Assembly (NCBI GenBank): GCA_013298445.1
Contig: JAAFHQ010000015.1
Span: 1 to 20,343 of the forward strand
Length of the DNA stretch: 20,343 bases
Reading direction: 5' to 3'
From: Chitinophagales bacterium
Lineage (GTDB): Bacteria > Bacteroidota > Bacteroidia > Chitinophagales > Saprospiraceae
This document shows positions 14,754 to 20,343 of the stretch, piece after piece. Numbering within the stretch: position 1 is the stretch's first letter; each line of letters starts with the position of its first letter. Position numbers and translations under genes: made by a program. The notes beneath the pieces are model-generated. The model saw only the letters and a list, made by a program, of their open reading frames with translations, did not search any database and was not told the DNA's origin.

Positions 14754-15629
14754 TTACAAACAGTTAGCGACCTGCTCTTTGATTTTTTCCAATTCATCCT
14801 TCATCACGACCACTAGGCGTTGAATTTCGGATGAATAAGCCTTAGCGCCCAGGGTATTGATCTCCCGGCCAATTTCCTGGCTGATGAAACTCAGTTTGCG
14901 GCCTTTTTGGGTTCCTGGCTGGGTTAGTTCTTCAATGAAGTACTTGCAATGTTGAGCAAGGCGTACTTTTTCTTCAGTGATGTCCAACTTTTCGAGATAA
15001 TGGATGATTTCCTGCTCGAAGCGGTTTTCATCAATTTTTTCCTTGCCCAGTGATTCTTCCAAATTCTGGTGCAAACGTTGGCGCATCCGTACAACCCGTT
15101 CACCTTCCAGAGGACCTACTTTTTCGAGGTTCTCCTGAATCAGCACAATCCGGCTGCGCAATTCTTCCTGCAATACCTTGCCTTCGGAGGCCCGGAACTG
15201 TTCGAACTGCCCGATGGCTTCCTTGATGGCCGAATAAACGTTCTCCCACTCTTGTTCTTCAATTTCGTCGTTGGCGGTAGCCACCACGTTGGGCAAACGC
15301 AAAACTGCCTGCAACAAATCACCCGTTTCTACTTTCAATTCTGCGCTAAGTTGCCGCAACTCCGTAACGTAGCGCTTAAATAGCGGAATATTGAGTGCAA
15401 ACCCGTCTTCTCCCGTAGAAGAATTGATTTCCAGGGCAAAGTCGATTTTACCACGTTCCAGGCGTTCGGTCAAAATTTTCCGAATATCTGGTTCCTTTTC
15501 TTTGTAATGCTGGGGAGCCTTTAGCCTGAGGTCAGTGAATTTACTGTTCAGCGACCGAATCTCTACAATAATCGTCTTGTCGCGGTAGTTGCGGCTTACC
15601 CTACCATAGCCCGTCATCGATAATAACAT
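14754..15629 (-). CDS. yicC: YicC family endoribonuclease
   Basis: This is a 291-residue YicC/YloC family protein; members are reported as endoribonucleases acting on RNA, with a part in sRNA turnover in E. coli. The N-terminal family signature MLLSMTGYGR is at 1-10, followed by VEIRSLNSKFTDLRLKAP (22-39). The C-terminal DUF1732-type region has EEKVRLAQHCKYFIEEL, GRKLSFISQEIGREINTLGAK and ends at CL. The frame is open further upstream to 15881, but the signature and a promoter box at 15683-15690 place the start at 15629 (15647 remains possible). It is the first gene of the yicC-gmk-apaG operon and is divergent from HU. Confidence 0.94.
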   Translation of the reverse strand: MLLSMTGYGRVSRNYRDKTIIVEIRSLNSKFTDLRLKAPQHYKEKEPDIRKILTERLERGKIDFALEINSSTGEDGFALNIPLFKRYVTELRQLSAELKVETGDLLQAVLRLPNVVATANDEIEEQEWENVYSAIKEAIGQFEQFRASEGKVLQEELRSRIVLIQENLEKVGPLEGERVVRMRQRLHQNLEESLGKEKIDENRFEQEIIHYLEKLDITEEKVRLAQHCKYFIEELTQPGTQKGRKLSFISQEIGREINTLGAKAYSSEIQRLVVVMKDELEKIKEQVANCL

Positions 15630-15682
15630 AGAGTTGAAAGTATACATTCCTCGCACAAAGTCCGAGGGTGCTAGGTGAGGGA

Positions 15683-15717
15683 CAAAGATAATGAATTGAA
15701 AATTAAAGAAAACTAAA
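15683..15717 (-). promoter_or_regulatory. Candidate promoter of the yicC-gmk-apaG operon
   Basis: On the minus strand 15690-15683 reads TATCTTTG, an exact TAnnTTTG match. TTTA at 15717-15714 is a one-mismatch -33 element with a 23-base spacer. Transcription would start near 15677, giving a leader of about 45 bases before the yicC ATG. Confidence 0.45.
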
Positions 15718-15829
15718 GAAATAAAAGCGCTTTTAGTTTTTAAATAAGGAAGAAAATTACGAAATTTGCGACTCGCTTTCCGAATAAGACGGAAACATTT
15801 ATAACTTACTATAAACCAAGTATATACCG

Positions 15830-16156
15830 ATGAGAAAAGCTGATCTAGTTGCAGCAATATCTGAGAAGACAGGTGTACCAAAAGTTGATGTACTGGTAAC
15901 GTTGGAGACTTTCTTCAAAGAAGTAAAAGGCTCTTTAGCCGAAGGGGAGAATGTGTACATTCGCGGGTTCGGTAGTTTTGTGATCAAAAGACGCGCCAAG
16001 AAGATTGGTCGCCACATCAAGAAAAATGTAGCGATTGAAATTCCTGAGCACTTTATTCCGTCTTTCAAACCAGCTAAAGTGTTCGTTGAGCAAGTAAAAG
16101 CCAACGTGGATTCTTTGCCGAAAGACAGCTACGACGAAGACGAGGACGAAGACTAA
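15830..16156 (+). CDS. HU/IHF family DNA-binding protein with acidic tail
   Basis: This is a nucleoid-associated histone-like protein of 108 residues that bends and compacts DNA as a dimer. The helical N-terminal half starts MRKADLVAAI. The saddle motif RGFGSF is at 45-50, the DNA-binding arm at about 53-76 and PSFKPAK at 77-83. The arm tip reads GRHIKKNVAI instead of the usual RNPxTG, so the intercalating proline is absent; I recall this in other Bacteroidota HU proteins. A C-terminal extension ends in the acidic run DEDEDED. It starts a plus-strand group with the TPR protein 22 bases downstream. The upstream region (15691-15829) is AT-rich and has a TTTCCG/CGGAAA stem at 15777-15795. Confidence 0.93.
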   Translation: MRKADLVAAISEKTGVPKVDVLVTLETFFKEVKGSLAEGENVYIRGFGSFVIKRRAKKIGRHIKKNVAIEIPEHFIPSFKPAKVFVEQVKANVDSLPKDSYDEDEDED

Positions 16157-16178
16157 GCCTACGTAATAACCAGCACCT

Positions 16179-16958
16179 ATGACAAAATTGCAATATGCTG
16201 TAATAGCAGCCGCTTTATTGCTGTTGCTGGTTCTCCGCTTCGGTTGTGAAACCAAAGCACCAAAGATGAAAGGCCTGGAAAAGTCCCGGTCGCTGGTGGC
16301 ACAAAACACGGACATCAATGTGCTCCTACCTGCTGCAAAGGATAGCCTCGAGGCGAACGATGTTGCACTGGTAGAAGCACTGGAAGGTGAATTGGCCCGT
16401 CAAAGCAGTGATACCGCAAAAGTTACGGTACTCAAGCGTCTGGCGGGTGAGTGGTACAGTTTGGGCAACGCGGTTATTTCTGGGTATTATGCCCAACAAA
16501 TTGCCGAATTACTCAATACTGAGGAAAGTTGGTCCATCGCCGGAACTACCTTTGCCCTTGCACTGCCAGGGTTGAGTGATCCGGTAGTAAGAGACTTCGC
16601 CGCTTCGCGTGCTAGCAAAGCTTTTGAAAATGCCATCTCTCTCAACCCTGAAGAGTTGTCGCATAAAATCAATCTGGCTTTGGTATACACCGACAATCCA
16701 CCCCAGGACAACCCGATGAAAGGGATTCTGATGCTCCGTGAATTGAACGACAGCAATCCCGATAATCCAGCAATTTTGGTGCAATTGGGACGTTTGGCTA
16801 TGCGTACGAATCAATTCGATCGTGCCGTAGAGCGTTTGGGGCGGGCTTTCGAACTCGACCCAAGCCTTACTGAAGCAGCCTGTATGCTTGCCGATGCGTA
16901 TAATGCGTTAGGCGACAAGGCCAAAGCAAATTCGTTTGCAGAAAAGTGTACCCAGTAG
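16179..16958 (+). CDS. Membrane-anchored TPR protein
   Basis: This is a 259-residue protein with one N-terminal hydrophobic segment (about residues 6-20), probably a signal anchor; Cys23 follows RFG and does not make a good lipobox. The rest is helical. TPR-like pairs are visible at about 150-172 (ASKAFENAISLNPEELSHKI) and 198-258 (PAILVQLGRLAMRTNQFDRA, AVERLGRAFELDPSLTEAAC, MLADAYNALGDKAKANSFAE). TPRs bind proteins; the partner is unknown. The gene lies 22 bases after HU and is likely co-transcribed with it. Proteins of this type next to HU and RNase E/G genes are, as I recall, a recurring arrangement in Bacteroidota. Confidence 0.8.
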   Translation: MTKLQYAVIAAALLLLLVLRFGCETKAPKMKGLEKSRSLVAQNTDINVLLPAAKDSLEANDVALVEALEGELARQSSDTAKVTVLKRLAGEWYSLGNAVISGYYAQQIAELLNTEESWSIAGTTFALALPGLSDPVVRDFAASRASKAFENAISLNPEELSHKINLALVYTDNPPQDNPMKGILMLRELNDSNPDNPAILVQLGRLAMRTNQFDRAVERLGRAFELDPSLTEAACMLADAYNALGDKAKANSFAEKCTQ

Positions 16959-17034
16959 AGACGCCGGCTCCAGAGTCGTGCTTCAATATTAGGTAATCAG
17001 GAAATAAATTTATTCACCTTTAAAAGGTCATACT

Positions 17035-17130
17035 ATGCCTTGCGGTAAAAAACGTAAAAGACATAAGATTGCCACGCACAAGCGCAAGAAGCGTTTGCGT
17101 AAGAACCGTCATAAGAAGAAGAACAGATAG
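17035..17130 (+). CDS. 31-residue basic AURKAIP1/COX24-type ribosomal protein
   Basis: This is a tiny, extremely basic protein: 31 residues, of which about two thirds are Lys, Arg or His. It begins MPCGKKRKRHKIATHKRKKR and ends in KKKNR. The KRxxHKxxxHKRKKRxRxxR pattern matches the AURKAIP1/COX24 domain, known from the mitochondrial small-subunit protein mS38 and bacterial bS22-like proteins. It most likely binds 16S rRNA in the small ribosomal subunit. An AAAAGG Shine-Dalgarno-like run (17022-17027) is spaced seven bases from the ATG and lies in the palindrome ACCTTTAAAAGGT (17016-17028), which could mask it. It sits between the TPR gene and the RNase E/G gene. Confidence 0.87.
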   Translation: MPCGKKRKRHKIATHKRKKRLRKNRHKKKNR

Positions 17131-17301
17131 TGAACTGTGCTGATGCGTATGGTAATGCGGAGTTTTGGCTATTGAAATTAGCATGACTCGCATGCATACG
17201 CAGCATATTTCATTGATCAACTTATTTTTATAAAGTGGCTCCGGAATTTGTAGAGGGGCATTTCTTGCGGCATTAGTCATCAAGTTTGTCATCTGCCGGA
17301 A

Positions 17302-17356
17302 AATCCAGATTGTAGGCCATGTTGCCCACAATCTGGATTATGTGCATATGGCCTAC
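17302..17356 (+). ncRNA. Overlapping stems, candidate structured RNA or switch
   Basis: Stem 1 pairs AATCCAGATTGT (17302-17313) with ACAATCTGGATT (17328-17339), 12 exact pairs. The loop of stem 1 holds GTAGGCCAT (17312-17320, overlapping the arm by two), which pairs exactly with ATGGCCTAC (17348-17356). The two stems can form a tight pseudoknot with slight trimming or act as mutually exclusive hairpins. They lie 265 bases upstream of the RNase E/G start. Whether it is transcribed is unknown. Confidence 0.4.
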
Positions 17357-17503
17357 TCGAAAATTAAAAAGACGGCATTACCATTTTTTATGTCCAGCTT
17401 GGACGGAACCGGTCAAAATAAGAGCAGTTGTGAGCTTTTTAATGTTGATGTACTTTTTTTCGTCTCCTTGTTCAGCCCCAACAATACAGAAAAAGATTCC
17501 TCT

Positions 17504-17511
17504 TATTTTTG
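17504..17511 (+). promoter_or_regulatory. Candidate -7 box for the RNase E/G gene
   Basis: TATTTTTG is an exact match to TAnnTTTG. No -33 TTTG is seen at the usual distance, so support is limited. It would give a leader of about 100 bases before the GTG at 17621 and would leave the stems at 17302-17356 upstream of transcription. Confidence 0.3.
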
Positions 17512-17620
17512 ATTTCCACAAGAGCTAATGACCATAGGTACTGCCCGATCATTCTAGTTTACGCTTCACGACCGCATTTGTAAGCTCCATGCAGTCCGGA
17601 TCGCCTTAAATTGGCAGTCT

Positions 17621-19180
17621 GTGGAAAAAGATCTTATTATTAATTCTACTCCCACAGAAGTCGAAATTGCCCTTTTGGAAGATGGCAAACTGGTCGAGAT
17701 ACACTACCAGAAAACCAACAACAATTTCACCGTAGGTGATATTTTCCTGGGCAAAGTCCGGCGTTTGATGCCGGGACTTAACGCGGCTTTTGTAGACATT
17801 GGGCACAAAAAAGATGCCTTCCTACATTACACCGACTTAGGACCGAAACTCCGTTCCTTGTTGAAATTCACCCAACAAGTTTCCAACGGACAATCCAACT
17901 CCTTTAGTCTGGACAATTTTGCCATTGAACCAGAGATCAATAAAAATGGCAAAATCGATCAGGTGCTCAACAAGCGCCAGAACGTACTCGTACAAGTACT
18001 CAAAGAACCCATTTCCACCAAAGGCCCACGCCTAAGTTGCGAAATCACCATTCCTGGCCGTTATCTGGTTCTGACTCCTTTCACCGATGTGGTGGCTGTT
18101 TCCAAAAAAATTGCCAACAACGAAGAACGCAAACGTTTGAAGGTGCTCATCGAAAGCATCAAGCCAAAAAACTTTGGCGTCATCGTGCGTACTGCAGCGG
18201 AGGGAAAAAAGGTAGCTGACTTGCATGAAGAGCTCTCCTACATGCTGGAAAAGTGGGAGGAGATGTACAAATCCATGTACAAAACGGATGGCCCTGCCAA
18301 ATTGCTGAGCGAGCTGGACAAAACCTCCAGCATCCTGCGCGATTTGTTAAGCGATTCCTTTAGCCGCATCGTGGTCAATGACAAGGAACTCTACCTCAAC
18401 ATCAGGAGTTACCTGGGCTCCATTGCTCCAGATCAGGTCAACATCGTGAGTCATTACAAAGGTACCAAGTCAATTTTTGAGACCCACGGGGTCACCCGTC
18501 AGATTCAGGCATCCTTTGGCAAAACGGCCACGATGTCGAGCGGAGCTTACCTCGTGATCGAATCAACCGAAGCCATGCACGTCATCGACGTGAACAGCGG
18601 GCACAAAATGTCCAGCACCAACGCCGAAGAGGCGGTGTCAAAGGTCAATATGGAAGCGGTAGAAGAGATCGCCCGCCAGTTGCGCCTGCGCGACATCGGG
18701 GGCATCATCATCATCGACTTCATCGACATGAAAAATCCGGAGTACAAGAAGGATTTGGTCAAGGAGATGAAGAATGCCATGAAAAAAGATCGGGCGCAAC
18801 ACACCATTTTGCCATTGAGCAAGTTTGGTCTGATGCAAATTACCCGCCAAAGGGTTCGGCCTGAAGTGAAGATCGACACCACCGAAGTTTGCCCCACTTG
18901 TGATGGCACCGGTAAAACGAATGCATCTATCTTGATGGTGAGTGATATCGAGCGCGATTTGGCTTACATCCAGTCTACTCACCCCAAGTCAAAGGTCAAG
19001 TTGGTGGTACACCCTTACCTGCAAGCTTACCTGACCAAGGGTTGGTTCAGCAGCTACCAATGGAAGTGGTTCAAACAATACTTTCGGCGTGTCGACATCG
19101 CAGCGGATGGTACCTATCACCTGGGTAAATACCGTTTCTTTGACGACAACGACGACGAGATCAGGCTAAATGCCATGTGA
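17621..19180 (+). CDS. rng: Ribonuclease E/G family endoribonuclease
   Basis: This is a 519-residue single-strand endoribonuclease for rRNA and mRNA processing and decay. The start is GTG (17621); no in-frame ATG lies upstream. An S1 RNA-binding domain covers about 36-140 (FTVGDIFLGKVRRLMPGLNA, then AFVDIGHKKDAFLHYTDLG). Residues about 75-118 are a low-complexity stretch inside it, longer than in E. coli RNase G. The catalytic DNase I-like part has VIDVNSG with Asp323 and IIIIDFIDM with Asp366, the metal-binding pair. The zinc-link CPTCDGTG is at 424-431. The C-terminal region fits RNase G rather than the long degradosome scaffold of RNase E. It is preceded by the 490-bp non-coding region and followed by a palindromic terminator-like repeat. 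Confidence 0.95.
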   Translation: MEKDLIINSTPTEVEIALLEDGKLVEIHYQKTNNNFTVGDIFLGKVRRLMPGLNAAFVDIGHKKDAFLHYTDLGPKLRSLLKFTQQVSNGQSNSFSLDNFAIEPEINKNGKIDQVLNKRQNVLVQVLKEPISTKGPRLSCEITIPGRYLVLTPFTDVVAVSKKIANNEERKRLKVLIESIKPKNFGVIVRTAAEGKKVADLHEELSYMLEKWEEMYKSMYKTDGPAKLLSELDKTSSILRDLLSDSFSRIVVNDKELYLNIRSYLGSIAPDQVNIVSHYKGTKSIFETHGVTRQIQASFGKTATMSSGAYLVIESTEAMHVIDVNSGHKMSSTNAEEAVSKVNMEAVEEIARQLRLRDIGGIIIIDFIDMKNPEYKKDLVKEMKNAMKKDRAQHTILPLSKFGLMQITRQRVRPEVKIDTTEVCPTCDGTGKTNASILMVSDIERDLAYIQSTHPKSKVKLVVHPYLQAYLTKGWFSSYQWKWFKQYFRRVDIAADGTYHLGKYRFFDDNDDEIRLNAM

Positions 19181-19195
19181 GGATGCATCCTTATT

Positions 19196-19243
19196 CCCAC
19201 GAATGAATTCGTGGGTTATAGCCCATGAATTTATTCGTGTGGG
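19196..19243 (+). repeat. Two tandem CCCACGAAT palindromes after the RNase E/G gene
   Basis: The first unit, CCCACGAATGAATTCGTGGG (19196-19215), is a perfect 9-base stem with a 2-base centre. Six bases later a degenerate second unit begins with CCCATGAAT and ends with ATTCGTGTGGG (19222-19243). No U-tract follows. It may be a 3' stem protecting the mRNA, and it looks like a dispersed palindromic repeat. Confidence 0.65.
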
Positions 19244-19401
19244 GGAGGATTCTGGGGCAACCTGGAATCCTCTTTCTGTTTGGGCCATAGGGCAACCACA
19301 GCCGGAGCGGCAGGATTGGAGGCCAAGAATTAAAAGGCCAAACGCTAAACATAAGATAAGGCGAGAGTAAGTGCTTTGCACGGTCACAAGGTTGCTTTTA
19401 T

Positions 19402-20034
19402 TTATTCCAACTTAAAACCTTCCTGCTCAATGTAGGTCGCTACATTGACTGTAACATTTTCAAAAAGCGGTACATCTTTATTCCAGTCATCCATCTGCCA
19501 TGGCTCGTCCGGCAAGGCAACGAAGACTTTTTTGCTTTTGGTAAAAACCCAGATTACTTTTTCCACCCCATTTTTGAACAGGTTTTCGACTTTGTGGATG
19601 ACGTACTCCTGGAATAAGTCTGAATTCCGATCGGGCAATTCTACATTGACATCAATTTCAATGACCACTTTAGGCGCTACGGTAACGTAACGAGGAGTGA
19701 TTTTGTCGGGAGTTAACTGGGCACGATCAAAGATGACTACATCTAAACCCATATTGTTGCGCACACTAGCATGGAAACCTAATTCTCCACTACCTACTCT
19801 AAATTTTTTCTGATCCAGTCCAGCTTTTAAAACATCATACATATATAGTTTTAAAAAATATTGCAAGCCACTATCTCCCATAATTTCATCTAATTTTTTT
19901 TGCTTGTTTAAAACCTGACGAAAGCCTGGATAATAAAATTCTACCCCATCTATCGTTTCCCGTACGAGATAGGCTGGAATTTTACGGCGTTTGGTTTTGG
20001 TTTCCGTGGGCGCGGAAACAGCTGCTGAAATCAT
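19402..20034 (-). CDS. Uma2-family (DUF820) putative PD-(D/E)XK nuclease
   Basis: This is a 210-residue protein of the Uma2 family, whose fold is that of restriction-type endonucleases. The ATG at 20034 is chosen; a GTG two codons earlier (20040) is almost on the predicted transcription start. The core shows MGLDVVIFD (Asp98), APKVVIEIDV (Glu126, Asp128) and GVEKVIWVF, which fits the family's D...ExD-type active site; the usual Lys is not obvious. The family is abundant in cyanobacteria and Bacteroidota and its biological role is mostly unknown. An N-terminal basic segment (TKTKRRK) precedes the domain. It has its own promoter box, and lies downstream of a probable outer-membrane barrel gene with 93 bases between them. 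Confidence 0.82.
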   Translation of the reverse strand: MISAAVSAPTETKTKRRKIPAYLVRETIDGVEFYYPGFRQVLNKQKKLDEIMGDSGLQYFLKLYMYDVLKAGLDQKKFRVGSGELGFHASVRNNMGLDVVIFDRAQLTPDKITPRYVTVAPKVVIEIDVNVELPDRNSDLFQEYVIHKVENLFKNGVEKVIWVFTKSKKVFVALPDEPWQMDDWNKDVPLFENVTVNVATYIEQEGFKLE

Positions 20035-20047
20035 GCGCACTTTTTTT

Positions 20048-20079
20048 CAAATATAGTTAGATTCAGGGGAAAAGGCAAT
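20048..20079 (-). promoter_or_regulatory. Candidate promoter of the Uma2 gene
   Basis: On the minus strand 20055-20048 reads TATATTTG, an exact TAnnTTTG match. ATTG at 20079-20076 is a one-mismatch -33 element with a 20-base spacer. The predicted transcription start is near 20043, so the mRNA leader would be only about 8 bases. Confidence 0.5.
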
Positions 20080-20127
20080 AGTAGGGGGATTTTAGCGCAA
20101 GTTGAAAATGGTTAACGCCCTTTAATG

Positions 20128-20343
20128 CTAAGGCTTCGGGCAAGCCAAATTCCCAAAATACCTCACTATCCCAATCTGTATAAATACCAAATTGTCCTTA
20201 TTGCTGCTATTTCCCCGTTGGGAGCCTTCCTTGCCCAATTGGCTACTGTCGACCCCTGGAATCATAATGGAGCGATCTGCAAGTGCGGCGGCTACTTCGC
20301 CCCGGCTGCGCAGGATGTCTTTTTTGTCCGCATAAACAGTACT
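20128..20343 (-). CDS. Probable DUF6089/PorG-like outer-membrane beta-barrel protein, C-terminal end
   Basis: This is the last 71 codons of a gene whose start lies beyond the right edge; the frame is open from the edge to the TAG at 20128-20130. The visible part reads VYADKKDILRSRG, then VAAALADRS, IPGVDSSQ, SQRGNSSNKDNLVF and IQIGIVRYFG. The arrangement of Y-x-D, A-x-L-x-D-R-S, Q-R-G-N and a final aromatic-ended strand matches what I remember of the C-termini of DUF6089 proteins. That family includes PorG, an outer-membrane part of the type IX secretion system. The last strand, alternating hydrophobic residues with Phe near its end, suits a barrel protein. Only the end is visible, so the family call is moderate and PorG function is unproven. 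Confidence 0.55.
   Translation of the reverse strand, partial: STVYADKKDILRSRGEVAAALADRSIMIPGVDSSQLGKEGSQRGNSSNKDNLVFIQIGIVRYFGNLACPKP

Larger units (their letters stand above)
17131..17620 (+). other. 490-bp non-coding region upstream of the RNase E/G gene
   Basis: No convincing gene was found in any frame. It contains a stem GCGTATG/CATACGC (17145-17151 with 17195-17201) flanked by TGCT/AGCA (17138-17141 with 17202-17205). Further on are the two overlapping inverted repeats at 17302-17356. An exact -7 box lies at 17504-17511. It probably includes a long structured leader or an uncharacterised RNA. Confidence 0.6.

Noticed and set aside
17319..17528. Plus-strand frame of 69 codons upstream of rng
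   Set aside because: It starts inside an inverted repeat, has no ribosome site and no recognisable family; it is treated as non-coding.

Overview
The window looks like the chromosome of a Bacteroidota bacterium, most likely from the Saprospiria (Haliscomenobacter/Lewinella-like). This is inferred from gene content: many OmpA-type coiled-coil lipoproteins, a TPR/beta-propeller (PD40) envelope protein, an end fragment that resembles the PorG-like DUF6089 barrel family, a Bacteroidota-type HU protein, the tiny AURKAIP1/COX24-type ribosomal protein, and several near-consensus TAnnTTTG promoter boxes. No rRNA, tRNA, CRISPR array, transposase or phage gene was seen. The layout is that of a normal chromosome with envelope-related and housekeeping genes.

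Left part (1-6305, all minus strand). The window opens with the N-terminal 202 residues of a membrane fatty-acid desaturase. Next comes a three-gene envelope cluster transcribed leftwards: a 704-residue TPR/propeller/degenerate-OmpA/SPOR-like protein, a membrane-anchored coiled-coil protein and an OmpA lipoprotein. A perfect 35-bp inverted repeat lies between the second and third genes. Upstream is a separate 441-residue exported protein made largely of nine 34-residue repeats carrying an SDYEKA motif.

Middle part (6306-12870). On the plus strand are a secreted beta-propeller lactonase, a left-handed beta-helix protein related to nucleotidyltransferase C-termini, and a 752-residue exported helical-repeat protein of unknown function. 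This last gene converges on a 484-residue secreted protein of unknown function (minus strand), with a complex nested-palindrome element between them. A 416-bp intergenic region with a very long interrupted hairpin separates that gene from the next OmpA lipoprotein.

Right part (12871-20343). An OmpA lipoprotein (plus strand) is followed by stacked hairpins and a bidirectional terminator. The convergent yicC-gmk-apaG operon lies beyond it. Divergent from that operon are HU, a TPR protein, a 31-residue AURKAIP1/COX24-type protein and, after a 490-bp non-coding stretch with overlapping inverted repeats, an RNase E/G family gene. A Uma2-type gene and the C-terminal end of a probable DUF6089 outer-membrane barrel gene close the window on the minus strand.

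Two themes stand out. One is cell-envelope architecture: peptidoglycan-binding OmpA proteins, a PorE-like scaffold and a possible PorG-like barrel, with a possible but unproven link to type IX secretion or gliding. The other is RNA metabolism and translation: YicC, RNase E/G and the small ribosomal protein. The most unusual items are the SDYEKA repeat protein, the envelope cluster with its intercistronic palindrome, and the structured non-coding DNA at 10779-11003, 12471-12584 and 17302-17356.
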